This document shows positions 52,944 through 62,128 of a stretch of DNA of 64,000 bases, in pieces. A program made the position numbers and the translations under genes. The stretch covers positions 1 to 64,000 of the forward strand of contig WJLW01000089.1 in NCBI GenBank assembly GCA_014728295.1, written 5' to 3'. The notes under the pieces are model-generated. The model made no database searches, was not told the origin of the DNA, and saw only the letters and a list, made by a program, of their open reading frames with translations. The DNA comes from Chitinivibrionales bacterium. Its GTDB lineage: Bacteria > Fibrobacterota > Chitinivibrionia > Chitinivibrionales > WJKA01. The number at the start of each line of letters is the position of its first letter. Positions within the stretch are counted from its first letter, which is position 1.

Positions 52944-53837
52944 TTAAAACGGTGTTGTCTCGTACACGTATTTAATCCACTGCTGAAAAAACTCAAGACA
53001 ATGGCCGCGCCAGCGATTGAGGGGATTTTCAATGTCTACATTAATGGGTCTTTCAACATCGGTGCGTCCTTTTTTAGTATCCCGCTTGTACTCAACTACC
53101 AGACGTTGAGCATCATACTCGGGATGCCCGAGGTGAATCAGGAATTTGTGATCACTGCTCTCAAAAATGAAATAGCCGGCTTCCTGCGAATGCGCAAGCA
53201 GACAAATTTCACCGGCACGGGCACGCGCTTCGAGTTCCTGGTCGGGAATGCCTGAATGCCTGCTCTGAGGTGACCAGAATACATCATCCATCTCGCCGGT
53301 GACGTCGTGTGAGTGGTCGATATTGCGTGCTTCAAAAACGCCGAACAGCTTTTTGGGAAACATAACCTTCTCGATGCCCAGAAATTTAGCCAGTGCGAGC
53401 CCACCCCAGCAGATGCCCAGTGTTGAAGCAATATTGGTGCGCGCATAGGCTAGAATTTTCTGTACCTCCGGCCAGTAGTTTACCTGCTCGAACGGGATCT
53501 CCTCGACCGGAGCGCCGGTGAGGATCAATCCGTCCAGATGTTTTTCGGCTATGGCATCTTCAAAAGGTATGTACCAGTTGTCAAGATGCTCGGTCGGTGT
53601 GCTGTTATACGCGTGCGTATTCAAACGGATCCAGATCGGCTCAATCTGGATGATTGAACGGCCCAGCGGAAAAAGCAGGCTGAATTCATACGTCTCCGCC
53701 TGGGGCATTACGTTCAGGATGCCTATACGCAGTGCGCGAATGTCCTGGCGAAGGGCTTCCGGCTCCGAAATGCATTCTATGCGCCGCTTTTCCAGCGCAC
53801 CTTTGGCATGGTAGTGTTGCGGTACAACAATCGTCAT
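52944..53837 (-). CDS. metA: Homoserine O-acyltransferase MetA (probably acetyl-CoA type)
   Basis: A 297-residue MetA that acylates homoserine in methionine synthesis. The nucleophile C143 is in LGICWGG, and His and Glu of GHPEY (237-241) complete the site. In the TGAPVEEIPFE segment a Glu stands where E. coli MetA has Gly111. Published work on this family links Glu here to acetyl-CoA and Gly to succinyl-CoA, so it is probably a homoserine O-acetyltransferase. It lies 62 bp downstream of an Rrf2-type regulator. Confidence 0.93.
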   Translation of the reverse strand: MTIVVPQHYHAKGALEKRRIECISEPEALRQDIRALRIGILNVMPQAETYEFSLLFPLGRSIIQIEPIWIRLNTHAYNSTPTEHLDNWYIPFEDAIAEKHLDGLILTGAPVEEIPFEQVNYWPEVQKILAYARTNIASTLGICWGGLALAKFLGIEKVMFPKKLFGVFEARNIDHSHDVTGEMDDVFWSPQSRHSGIPDQELEARARAGEICLLAHSQEAGYFIFESSDHKFLIHLGHPEYDAQRLVVEYKRDTKKGRTDVERPINVDIENPLNRWRGHCLEFFQQWIKYVYETTPF

Positions 53838-53899
53838 TCACGAATTCCTTGTTCCTGTTTTCCTGGGCTTTTCTTACAAATCGTGAAGCTTTGAAAGAT

Positions 53900-54334
53900 T
53901 CATATGCAAAAATCGGACCCGGCTGTCGCCGTCTCATTTTTGATGATATGCTCAAGAGTGATGCTTTTGAGCACGTTTTCCTGAGCCTGTTGGAGCTTTT
54001 GCCAGATGGGCCTGGTTGCACAGCGGGCAGTATTTTTGCACACCTCAGGATCTTCCAGGCAGTCTACCGGCACATAGCGTCCTTCCAGAGCATTGGCAAT
54101 GTTCAGAAATGTTATCTGTGCCGGTGGCCTCTGCAAAGCATAGCCGCCTTTTGCACCGCGATACGTAAGTATTATGCCGCCGTTTTTCAGAGCTATCAAG
54201 ATATTCTCCAGGTAGGAATCCGGTATTTCCTGACTTTGAACAATATCCTTGCGTTTGATCGGCCCTTTGCCATAGTGGCGGGCGATTTCAACGGCGGCAC
54301 GGGCGCCGTATCGCGTTTTGGTCGAAAGCTTCAT
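53900..54334 (-). CDS. Rrf2-family regulator with Fe-S cysteine triad
   Basis: A 144-residue winged-helix repressor starting MKLSTKTRYGARA, the canonical Rrf2 opening. Three cysteines at C92, C99 and C105 match the iron-sulphur ligands of IscR/NsrR-type proteins. Recognition helix region YLENILIALK. RBS is AAAGGA. It is upstream of metA on the same strand and probably regulates it together with itself; CymR-like control of sulphur amino acids is plausible. Its own promoter spans a dyad (see 54401-54433). Confidence 0.9.
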   Translation of the reverse strand: MKLSTKTRYGARAAVEIARHYGKGPIKRKDIVQSQEIPDSYLENILIALKNGGIILTYRGAKGGYALQRPPAQITFLNIANALEGRYVPVDCLEDPEVCKNTARCATRPIWQKLQQAQENVLKSITLEHIIKNETATAGSDFCI

Positions 54335-54400
54335 AGTGTTTCCTTTGTCAAGTAATGACTTCGGGCGATGTCCATTACCAGACTAGTTTATAGGGTATGT

Positions 54401-54433
54401 GAACAATATAGCTTATTGATTGTTCCAATTCAA
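54401..54433 (-). promoter_or_regulatory. Self-regulated promoter of the Rrf2 gene
   Basis: On the minus strand a -35 TTGAAT (54428-54433) and a -10 TATATT (54405-54410) are 17 bp apart. A perfect 7-bp inverted repeat GAACAAT/ATTGTTC (54401-54407, 54419-54425) covers the -10 and the spacer. A repressor bound there would block the polymerase, as Rrf2 proteins do at their own promoters. Confidence 0.6.
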
Positions 54434-54687
54434 AGCAATGGCTGCGTATTTCGGCCTTTAAGTTTACCCGTTTGGTGAGAAATGGCAGCCAAAAGCATGG
54501 ACAGACCCGTGAGACAATAGTGTCTCCCTCAAATGTTCCCATTAGCCATTTCAGGCAGGCGTTTGCAAAGGGATTGCGGCGATGGGAGAACCGCGGGGTG
54601 CATGTTACCAAGGGAGTGGGCAATGTGCGGGGAATTCGTTTCAATTGCCTTCCGGAAATTTCACTGCTTGAAGTGTTTTAGCATCAT
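54434..54687. other. Gene-free region upstream of the Rrf2 gene
   Basis: Short open frames exist on both strands (54472-54681 plus, 54375-54644 minus), but neither has a credible RBS or recognisable family. I see no riboswitch-like fold by eye. It might be a decayed gene. Confidence 0.45.
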
Positions 54688-55668
54688 TCAACCACGTTCA
54701 TATCCGGCTTTTTTATATGCATCCAGCAATACACAGAGATCTTTATAAGCTTCCTTGAAGGTGCTGACGGGCTTTCTCTTGTTGCGAACAGCTTCGTAGA
54801 AATCTTCGAATTCGGACTTGAATCCGGCATCCTTTTCAAAATTCTTCTCGAACAGTACACGGCTTTTATCCCTCACGGTTATTTTGCTCCAGCTTATCGA
54901 CATCGTGCCGGTAGTGCATGAGATGAGGATCTTGTTTTGCGTGTAGCCTACCGAACTGAAGTAGCAGTTGAATAATCCCAGCAGGTTGTTGTTTGCGGTG
55001 AACTGCATCGACAGCGTATCGATTTCACCAATTTGCGGATTAAGGCTTGCAACCATGGCGGAACGAACTTTGATATCACCAAACAGATCACGCAGCGCAG
55101 CTACATGATGTACGCCACCGTCGGTGATAAATCCGCCCGGATATTGGTGATGGATGCGCCATTGGGTTTGTGCATACTTACCCGAAATGTCCAGGTGTGA
55201 ATATTGGTTCCAGGTGACTGCGTAGGGTTTGCCGATGAGGCCGTCGGCAAGAATGCTCTTTGCTTCTTTGTAAATCCGGCGGTACCGGAAATTTTCGGCA
55301 ACCATCGTGATCAAGGGGGATTTCTTCTCCAATTCGACAAGAAGCCCGGCATGCGTGCGACTGGCGGCCAGCGGTTTTTCAACGATAACATGTTTTCCCG
55401 CCGCCAGCGCCTCCTGTACCACCAGATGATTGAGGTGGATCGGCAGAATAATACTGACGGCCTCGATATCCTCACGTGCAAGCAGCTCCCGATAGTCAAG
55501 GACATAGGGAATATTGCCCACCAGCTCGGCAAAAGATTTAGCCTTTTCTTGCGTATGATTGCACACGGCGGTCAGCGTAAATTTCCGGTGAAGCTTTTTC
55601 AATGCCGGCCAATGCAGCTCGCGTGCCGCTATGCCGCAGCCGATGATACCGAGTTTGATTGAAGACAT
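54688..55668 (-). CDS. Gfo/Idh/MocA-family oxidoreductase
   Basis: A 326-residue NAD(P)-dependent sugar or cyclitol dehydrogenase. An N-terminal Rossmann fold with GIIGCGIAARELHWPALK is followed by the EKPLAAS motif holding the catalytic Lys. The C-terminal domain has GGFITDGGVHHVAALRDLFG and a beta-sheet typical of the family. The ATG at 55668 has AGGAAAAAGAG upstream; 19 earlier codons are rejected. Substrate unknown. Confidence 0.9.
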   Translation of the reverse strand: MSSIKLGIIGCGIAARELHWPALKKLHRKFTLTAVCNHTQEKAKSFAELVGNIPYVLDYRELLAREDIEAVSIILPIHLNHLVVQEALAAGKHVIVEKPLAASRTHAGLLVELEKKSPLITMVAENFRYRRIYKEAKSILADGLIGKPYAVTWNQYSHLDISGKYAQTQWRIHHQYPGGFITDGGVHHVAALRDLFGDIKVRSAMVASLNPQIGEIDTLSMQFTANNNLLGLFNCYFSSVGYTQNKILISCTTGTMSISWSKITVRDKSRVLFEKNFEKDAGFKSEFEDFYEAVRNKRKPVSTFKEAYKDLCVLLDAYKKAGYERG

Positions 55669-55736
55669 CTCTTTTTCCTGCTGTGCACGTGGAAATATAC
55701 TGCAACCAATTAGGCGAATAGGCAATATACTACATG

Positions 55737-55769
55737 TTCGATACGTATGATCATTCGATACTGTATGAT
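55737..55769 (+). promoter_or_regulatory. Tandem direct repeat upstream of hflK
   Basis: TTCGATACGTATGAT (55737-55751) and TTCGATACTGTATGAT (55754-55769) are near-identical direct repeats 17 bp apart, ending in TATGAT, which could serve as a -10 box. They lie 74 bp before hflK and may form a regulator site. Confidence 0.45.
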
Positions 55770-55842
55770 AATCGGAAGATGAATGGTCCCGTCATCAACT
55801 ATATTTCAACGTTAAACTTCAGCTAAAAATGAGGAGACTATT

Positions 55843-56850
55843 ATGAATCAGGCCAATCGACCTGACGAGCAACTGGTCAGGATTTACGAAGCGTTGCGCA
55901 AGCGGTTCAACGGGAAGAACAGTGCGATTGTGCTGTTTCTTCTGGCATTCGCAGCGGCTATATGGATAGGCACGACGGGATGGTATACCGTTGCCGTTGA
56001 TGAGGTCGCGGTTATTCAACGGTTCGGCAAATATAACCGCACGGCCGGCCCCGGATTGCATTTCAAATTCCCGGAAGGCTTTGAAAGCCGCACCAATGTA
56101 AAAGTCAAGGGAGTCTTTGTTCAGGAATACGGTTTCCGTACCCTTCAGGCCGGGGTCAAAACCTCGTACGCCCCCGAAGGTCAATTTGTCGACGAGTCGC
56201 TGATGCTTACCGGCGATCTGAATTGTGCGCTGGTCACCTGGATTGTGCAGTATCGTAAGAGCGATCCCGTTAAATACCTTTTCAATGTGCGCAATCCCGA
56301 CAGCACGCTTTCGGATATGTCAGAGGCCACCATGCGGTTGGTTGTTGGCGATCACAGCATCGACGAGGTTATTTCCAAGCGTCTGGACATTGCCGACAAA
56401 GCCAAAGAGGAGCTGCAGCAGGCTCTTGATGATGCTGAGCTGGGGATGACCATCGTCAACGTTGAGCTGAAGAACACCACGGTTCCCGAAGCTGTTCAGC
56501 CCTCCTTTAACGAAGTTAACCAGGCCGAACAGGAAAAGGAGCGCATGATCAACGAGGCCCGCGGTGAATATAACAAGGTTATTCCGGCCGCGGCCGGTGA
56601 AGCCGAAAAGCTCATCCGGGAGGCTGAAGGATATGCATTGGACCGGGTAAACAAAGCGCGGGGAGATTCATCGCGCTTTGTATCGATATACAATGCTTAT
56701 GCACTGGCAAAGGATGTAACCCGTCGACGCATGTATCTTGAGACCATGCGGGATATTGTACCCAGACTCGGGAAGAAATATATCATCGACAGCGATCAGA
56801 AAAGCGTACTCCCGTTATTGCAGATGGGAGAGGGAGGAGTTAGAAAATGA
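55843..56850 (+). CDS. hflK: HflK, SPFH-domain membrane protease modulator
   Basis: A 335-residue protein with an N-terminal cytoplasmic tail, one membrane segment (about 28-46) and an SPFH/band-7 domain with VAVDEVAVIQRFGKYN and GPGLHFKFP, then a long coiled-coil with AEKLIREAEGYAL. It forms the HflKC cage around FtsH. GAGGAG upstream of the ATG. Its stop overlaps hflC as ATGA. Confidence 0.94.
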   Translation: MNQANRPDEQLVRIYEALRKRFNGKNSAIVLFLLAFAAAIWIGTTGWYTVAVDEVAVIQRFGKYNRTAGPGLHFKFPEGFESRTNVKVKGVFVQEYGFRTLQAGVKTSYAPEGQFVDESLMLTGDLNCALVTWIVQYRKSDPVKYLFNVRNPDSTLSDMSEATMRLVVGDHSIDEVISKRLDIADKAKEELQQALDDAELGMTIVNVELKNTTVPEAVQPSFNEVNQAEQEKERMINEARGEYNKVIPAAAGEAEKLIREAEGYALDRVNKARGDSSRFVSIYNAYALAKDVTRRRMYLETMRDIVPRLGKKYIIDSDQKSVLPLLQMGEGGVRK

Positions 56851-57797
56851 AACGAATAATGCTGATTATACTAATTGGTCTTGCACTTTACGGATTAAGG
56901 ACCGGACTGTACATCGTAGACGAAACGAAACAGGCTGTTATTACCCGCTGGGGAGAAGCGATAGGTGACCCGATCACCAAGCCGGGACTGCACTTCACAT
57001 TGCCGTTCATCCACAAAGTCAATTTTTTCCCCAAGTACCTGCTGGAGTGGGACGGTGATCCCGGGCAGGTGCCGACAAGCAACAAGACTTTTATCTGGAT
57101 AGACACCTTTGCGCGCTGGCGAATTGTGGACGCCTTGAAATTTTTTGAAAATCTGCGCGATGAAACTTCTGCGCAAAAAAAGCTGGATGATATTATCGAC
57201 GCCGCGGCGCGCAACCTGGTAACATCCAATACCCTGCGCGAAACCGTTCGTAATTCAAATCGTGAAATGGATATCGACAGCGACGATATCTCCACTGATA
57301 CGGCTGCCGATTCGTCTGAGGACATCAGAGAGATATCGCTCGGACGCGCGGCCATGTGCCAGGCGATCCTGGAGCAGGCTGCACCCAAGCTCAACGAATT
57401 CGGCATCGAGCTGGTAGAGGTCAAATTCAAACGCATCAGCTACGTCGAACAGGTGCTGCGCAACGTTTACGAGCGCATGATTGCCGAGCGCAAACAGAAA
57501 GCCGAAAAATTCCGCTCCGAAGGCCGTGGCGCTTCCTCAAGAATTGCCGGTGAGAAGGAAAAAGAGTTGAAACGCATCTATTCTGAAGCCTATGAGGATG
57601 CCGAGCGCATCAAAGGTGAAGCCGATAATGAAGCAGCCGGGATATATGCACAAGCTTACAGCAAGGATCCGGAATTTTACTCTTTTCTTAAAACGCTCGA
57701 TCTCTATAAAGTATCGCTGGATAGCACCAGTGAAGCTGTGCTCTCGACCGACAGCGACTGGCTCAAGTATCTTAAGAAATATTCTGCGATGCCGTAA
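56847..57797 (+). CDS. hflC: HflC, SPFH-domain membrane protease modulator
   Basis: A 316-residue partner of HflK with an N-terminal membrane segment (about 4-20), an SPFH domain (VDETKQAVITRWGEA, GLHFTLPF) and a coiled coil (about 205-265) ending with YSKDPEFYSFLKTLDLYK, the HflC hallmark. A Ser/Asp-rich insertion (about 135-160) is unusual. Followed by a strong terminator. Confidence 0.94.
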   Translation: MKRIMLIILIGLALYGLRTGLYIVDETKQAVITRWGEAIGDPITKPGLHFTLPFIHKVNFFPKYLLEWDGDPGQVPTSNKTFIWIDTFARWRIVDALKFFENLRDETSAQKKLDDIIDAAARNLVTSNTLRETVRNSNREMDIDSDDISTDTAADSSEDIREISLGRAAMCQAILEQAAPKLNEFGIELVEVKFKRISYVEQVLRNVYERMIAERKQKAEKFRSEGRGASSRIAGEKEKELKRIYSEAYEDAERIKGEADNEAAGIYAQAYSKDPEFYSFLKTLDLYKVSLDSTSEAVLSTDSDWLKYLKKYSAMP

Positions 57798-57836
57798 CGG
57801 GCCGTCCGAATCCGGCGTGAATAAATTGCGCGTTGA

Positions 57837-57879
57837 AGCAATCCCGGGATGCACCGCGGGATTGCTTTTTTTATTTTTT
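57837..57879 (+). terminator. Strong Rho-independent terminator after hflKC
   Basis: A perfect 10-bp stem (AGCAATCCCG 57837-57846 with CGGGATTGCT 57857-57866), a 10-nt loop and a long T-rich tail to 57879. It ends the hflKC transcript. Confidence 0.93.
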
Positions 57880-57959
57880 ACTCAGAACCTGTTCTGCACA
57901 GCATTCGGCTCGGTCGGCTAATCTCGTGCAAGCACTACCCCATCCGAAAGGAGCTGCCT

Positions 57960-58940
57960 GTGTCCATCGTTGCTGAATTTGCCCGGCAACTTCATGAAAA
58001 AGAATCTCCCGATTCCCTGCCACCGTTGGAACCTGCTGTTTATCCCGGCAAAACGACAAAGCTTTTTGATATACAGGCCGTAATATTTGACATCTATGGA
58101 ACGTTAGTGCATTACTGGAAGCACTCGTTTGCCGACGGTGACTTGAAATCCGCCTCATTGCTGGAAGCATTCGGCAAAACTATCGACCGGTTTGCCATGC
58201 GCGATACGCTGTTGAAAATGAATACAGAGCATGATCCCGAAACCACGCTTAAAGATTTGTATCATGGTCTGATTGCTCTCAATCACCAAAAGGCGATTAA
58301 GAAAGGAGTTTTGTTTCCGGAAGTAAAGATTGAAGAAGTCTGGCAGGTAATCGTGCTGATGCTGCGACGCAACGGCTATCACAAGCCTGGCAATATTGCA
58401 GGAGAGGATAGTGATCTGGCGAAGTGCCTTGCCTTTTTTTACAACTTCCACGCTCTGGGCAGGGGGTTGTTTCCGGATGTTGTTGATGCACTTCAGAAAT
58501 TGAAAAGTATGAATATAAAGCTGGGAATCGTCTCCAATGCTCAATTTTATTCACCGCTAGACCTGACGCTTTTCATCCGCGACCAAAGCAAAGACCGGTA
58601 TGATGATTATCTCGAATTGTTCTCGCCTGATTTGTGCGTTTTTTCATTCGAGGAAGGTATGTCAAAACCCAACCAGCGTTTGTTTCGCAAACTGTACAAC
58701 GCCTTGTACGAACTGCACATATTGCCGCAGCAGACCGTGTTTGTCGGCAACGATCTGGCGGCCGACATTCAGGCTGCTCAGCAGGCAGGCATGAATGCTG
58801 CTTTGTTCACCGGTAACAAACACAGCACGTTCATGCATGAGCTTTGCGATAGAGTAATCCCGGACATAACCTTTGATACGTGGGCCGATTTCCCATCGCT
58901 GGTTTCATTCCACGAAAGTGGAGGCAACGGCGGGATATGA
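57960..58940 (+). CDS. HAD-superfamily hydrolase
   Basis: A 326-residue HAD protein. Motif I is FDIYGTL (nucleophile Asp44), where a Tyr replaces the second Asp used by phosphatases, as in haloacid-dehalogenase-type members. Motif II is GIVSNAQ, motif III SKPN..., and motif IV VFVGNDLAADIQAAQQAG. A large helical cap lies between I and II. The start is GTG at 57960 with AAAGGAG upstream; the frame is open further back into the terminator. Its stop is coupled to the next gene by ATGA. Confidence 0.85.
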   Translation: MSIVAEFARQLHEKESPDSLPPLEPAVYPGKTTKLFDIQAVIFDIYGTLVHYWKHSFADGDLKSASLLEAFGKTIDRFAMRDTLLKMNTEHDPETTLKDLYHGLIALNHQKAIKKGVLFPEVKIEEVWQVIVLMLRRNGYHKPGNIAGEDSDLAKCLAFFYNFHALGRGLFPDVVDALQKLKSMNIKLGIVSNAQFYSPLDLTLFIRDQSKDRYDDYLELFSPDLCVFSFEEGMSKPNQRLFRKLYNALYELHILPQQTVFVGNDLAADIQAAQQAGMNAALFTGNKHSTFMHELCDRVIPDITFDTWADFPSLVSFHESGGNGGI

Positions 58941-61900
58941 TGCGCATGCTTTTTTTCGGCTTGATCGTAACGTTTTCCACTGCATTCTGTTTCGAGATTG
59001 AATTCACTTTCGAGGATATTGATGGGGGGGGGGTCATCGCTTCGGCGATGATTAAGAGCGCTAACAAGGCATTCGCACTCAACATGAAGGGGCTTGATGC
59101 ACTCGAAGGCGGCGATTTGGATGGAGCCCTGGCTCTGTTCAGACAAGCCGCAGACAAGCTTGACAATTACGTGGATGCCCGGAATAATATCGGGGTTGTT
59201 TACTTTCGAAAAGGCGATGCTGCAACTGCCAGAAAAATCTGGCGGGAACTCATCGAAAATGACAAGCGGTATGCGCTGGCGTACTTTAATCTGGGTGTTG
59301 CCGATTTTGCCGAGAAGCGAAACGATGCCGCGCAGGAGAACTTCCTTAAGTCAATCAAATACAACAACAAATTTACCGACGGCTACATCTACCTGGGAAA
59401 GCTTGCCTTGTCTGGCGAAAATACCGAAGCGGCAATTGGCTGGCTGCGCAAAGCTTACAAAGTGGATGCAAAGCATCCGGGCGCCTGGGGCTTTCTTGCG
59501 TATGCGTTGATTGAGCGGGGCGATACCGCAGCGGCCCAATCACTCTTGGAGCAACATCGCGATCATGCCGGTGCACTGGAGATACTGGGAACCATAGAAG
59601 CCAATCGCAAAATGTTCAAAAAGGCTGCCGGCACCTTTCTGTCCGCTCTGGCCAGAGGTGGCGATCCCGCCTTGCTGGTCAAGCTCGCGTCTGTCCAGGT
59701 TGAAGAGGATGATTGCCTGGGCGCCCGGGCAACGATGATATCCTACTTTGCCAAAGTTCCACAGCCCTCTGCCGATGCGTATCAGGCTGCCGGCGTTGCC
59801 GCGCAGGCCTGCAATGATATTGCAGAGGCGAAGCGCTACTTCGAAGAGGGCATCAGGAGGTTTCCCGAGGATGAAATTCTGCGCTACAATGCCGGGAAGA
59901 TTTACTACTACGAAAAGGAATACACGCGCGCCGAAAATATGTGGTCCGGACTGTCACATGCCGTCAATGATCCCGAATTGCTTTACCTGCGCGCCCTCAA
60001 TGCATACAAATTGAATCGCCATGAAGAGGCGGATGCTTTAGTTCGCAAGGCGATCCGCATTGATCGTCAGGCGCGCTTTTACGATCTCAAGGGGATCATC
60101 AGCTACGCACAGAATAATAAGGAAGAAGCCGAGCGGCTGTTTAAGCAGGCGCTCGATATTGACCCCAATCTGCGCAGCGCCCAGATTAACCTGTCGCTGG
60201 TTGATACTGCCTATCACAACCTGGATGATGCTGTCGCACAAGTCTGGAGGGAGCAGCGGGCCTGCAAAAAAGAGTGCGGCAAGGTGGCCATGAAACTGGC
60301 AATGCTTCTCTATCGCCAGAATCTGACGGGCGAAGCCGCCGATGTGCTGGCACGCGTACCGGCGCAGGACAAAACTGAGAAAACCTACCGGACCCAGGCT
60401 CATTTTTACCGGGAAATCCAGAATTACGAGAAGGCTATATCAGCCCTGGAGCAGGCCGGGCAGCACCTTGCGCTTTCAGTTGAAGCCCGTCAGGAACAAG
60501 CTCAGATTCTGCTGACCGCCGGCAAGTACGTACAAGCTGAACGTGTGCTGCTGGAGTTGGTTGCCGACTGGGTCGAAAATCCCTGGCGACTGTACTATCA
60601 AATCGGCTATGCCCGCATGGAACGGCACGATTACGCCGGAGCACAGGAATACTTCGAAAAAAGTATTGCGCGCAAACAGGACAATCCCGCTTCCAAAAGC
60701 CTGCTGGCATTTGTGCTGCAGAAGCTGGGCGATTCCGGCAAGGCCCGCTCTTTGTGGGCCGGCAGCCTGCAGGACGATCCCGATAATCCGGTGCTGCTGG
60801 TCAACCTCGGTTTGGCGCATGAAGATGCAGGTGAATTTGACAAGGCACTTGAATATTATACTAAAGCGCTGCAGGCCAATCCAGGCAAGAAAGAAATCTA
60901 CATCAACATCGGCAATGCGCAGCGGGGTCTGGAAAATTATCGCAAGTCAATTGACGCATACGAAAAAGCGCTTTCTTCACCTAAAAAAAGCGAAGCAGCC
61001 TTCAATCTGTTTCTCAGTGCGCGTGAGATGAATGATTTGCAGCGGGCTGAGAAGATGGCGGCGCTGCTCGAACGGGAAGATCCGTCGTCCGACTATGCTG
61101 TCCGGGCCGGAGGTGAGTTTGCGGTGTGGCGGGGTGATACCGCCGACGGTATCCGCATGCTCGAAAAAGTAAAGCATCCAGAAGATGACGACTACCTGCG
61201 TTTGGCCGAATTGTATGCCTGGCTCGGGGATGATGCCAGAGTACGTGAATATATCGACAAACTGCCCGATCAGGGCGAGTACGCAAGCCGCAAAGCCGGC
61301 ATTGCCGGCAGGTTGGCGTTTGTGAGCAAAGATTTTGGGCGCGCCTTTTCATTGTGGAATACGTCCGGCGACTCCTCGTTCGATGCACGCTTCAACCTGG
61401 CCCTGGCCGCGTTGCATGCTCGACGCTTTGAGCAAGCTCACGATATCGCTGTCTCGCTGTATGCGCAAGCCGAAGGCGCCGACAAAGTCGTGCTGGCCAA
61501 ACTGGTCGCTCAGGCTGCTTCCGCAACATACAAATGGGACGTTGCCCGGCAATGGTATGCCAAGCTGTTGCCGCACGCCGGAGACGATCATTTGATTTGG
61601 TTCAACCTGGCTGTTGCAGAGTACAATCTGGGCGAAATAGATTCCTGCTGGTCGCATTACCGCAAAGCGCAGGCGCTTAATCCCGATCTTCACAATGAGG
61701 ATATCGAAAACCGCTACCATGCATCAAATACTCCGGCTGATACCACGATTACCCTGTCGCTGTCGGAAATCGAACAGCTTTACAATCGGGCCGTCGCCCT
61801 GCAGAGCGACGGCCGAACCAAAGAGGCTGAAGAGCTGTATCGCACGATCCTCAACGGCGATCACCGATTTGTGCAGGCCTGGAATAATCTCGGCACGCTC

Positions 61901-62125
61901 TACGCGGCACAGGGTGAACTGGAAAAGGCCGAGGAATGCTACAAAAATTCGGTCAAGCGCCGGGGCGACCTGCCTGAAGGGTATGCTAATCTGGTAAATC
62001 TGTACCTTGCTGTCGACGAAGTCCAGAAAGCGCAGCGCTGGATCAAACGTGCGCTGGCCAGGGTTCCCGAAAGCCGGGTGCTTCGTGAAATGGAACAGCG
62101 AGTCAACGCGGCGGTCGCCAATTAA
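58937..62125 (+). CDS. Large exported TPR protein (1062 residues) with a G10 tract near its start
   Basis: An N-terminal signal-like segment (about 2-18, Met-Met-Arg then hydrophobic) is followed by at least twenty TPR units across most of the length (for example NNIGVVYFRKGDAATA and NLGLAHEDAGEFDKALEY). A 34-residue spacing repeats clearly. The mature N-terminus has a DGGGV encoded by ten G. It probably scaffolds a periplasmic or membrane complex. It is coupled to the HAD gene upstream and followed after 3 bp by the spermidine-synthase-like gene. Confidence 0.87.
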   Translation: MMRMLFFGLIVTFSTAFCFEIEFTFEDIDGGGVIASAMIKSANKAFALNMKGLDALEGGDLDGALALFRQAADKLDNYVDARNNIGVVYFRKGDAATARKIWRELIENDKRYALAYFNLGVADFAEKRNDAAQENFLKSIKYNNKFTDGYIYLGKLALSGENTEAAIGWLRKAYKVDAKHPGAWGFLAYALIERGDTAAAQSLLEQHRDHAGALEILGTIEANRKMFKKAAGTFLSALARGGDPALLVKLASVQVEEDDCLGARATMISYFAKVPQPSADAYQAAGVAAQACNDIAEAKRYFEEGIRRFPEDEILRYNAGKIYYYEKEYTRAENMWSGLSHAVNDPELLYLRALNAYKLNRHEEADALVRKAIRIDRQARFYDLKGIISYAQNNKEEAERLFKQALDIDPNLRSAQINLSLVDTAYHNLDDAVAQVWREQRACKKECGKVAMKLAMLLYRQNLTGEAADVLARVPAQDKTEKTYRTQAHFYREIQNYEKAISALEQAGQHLALSVEARQEQAQILLTAGKYVQAERVLLELVADWVENPWRLYYQIGYARMERHDYAGAQEYFEKSIARKQDNPASKSLLAFVLQKLGDSGKARSLWAGSLQDDPDNPVLLVNLGLAHEDAGEFDKALEYYTKALQANPGKKEIYINIGNAQRGLENYRKSIDAYEKALSSPKKSEAAFNLFLSAREMNDLQRAEKMAALLEREDPSSDYAVRAGGEFAVWRGDTADGIRMLEKVKHPEDDDYLRLAELYAWLGDDARVREYIDKLPDQGEYASRKAGIAGRLAFVSKDFGRAFSLWNTSGDSSFDARFNLALAALHARRFEQAHDIAVSLYAQAEGADKVVLAKLVAQAASATYKWDVARQWYAKLLPHAGDDHLIWFNLAVAEYNLGEIDSCWSHYRKAQALNPDLHNEDIENRYHASNTPADTTITLSLSEIEQLYNRAVALQSDGRTKEAEELYRTILNGDHRFVQAWNNLGTLYAAQGELEKAEECYKNSVKRRGDLPEGYANLVNLYLAVDEVQKAQRWIKRALARVPESRVLREMEQRVNAAVAN
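59024..59033 (+). repeat. G10 mononucleotide tract near the start of the TPR gene
   Basis: Ten consecutive G residues encode three Gly codons about 30 codons into the gene. Losing one G gives a TGA, and gaining one gives a TAA, both within about a dozen codons, so slippage would switch the 1062-residue protein off. Confidence 0.75.
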
Positions 62126-62128
62126 CCA

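Noticed and set aside
54472..54681. Short open frames on both strands upstream of the Rrf2 gene
   Set aside because: No RBS, no recognisable family, and both strands are equally open; left as a gene-free region.
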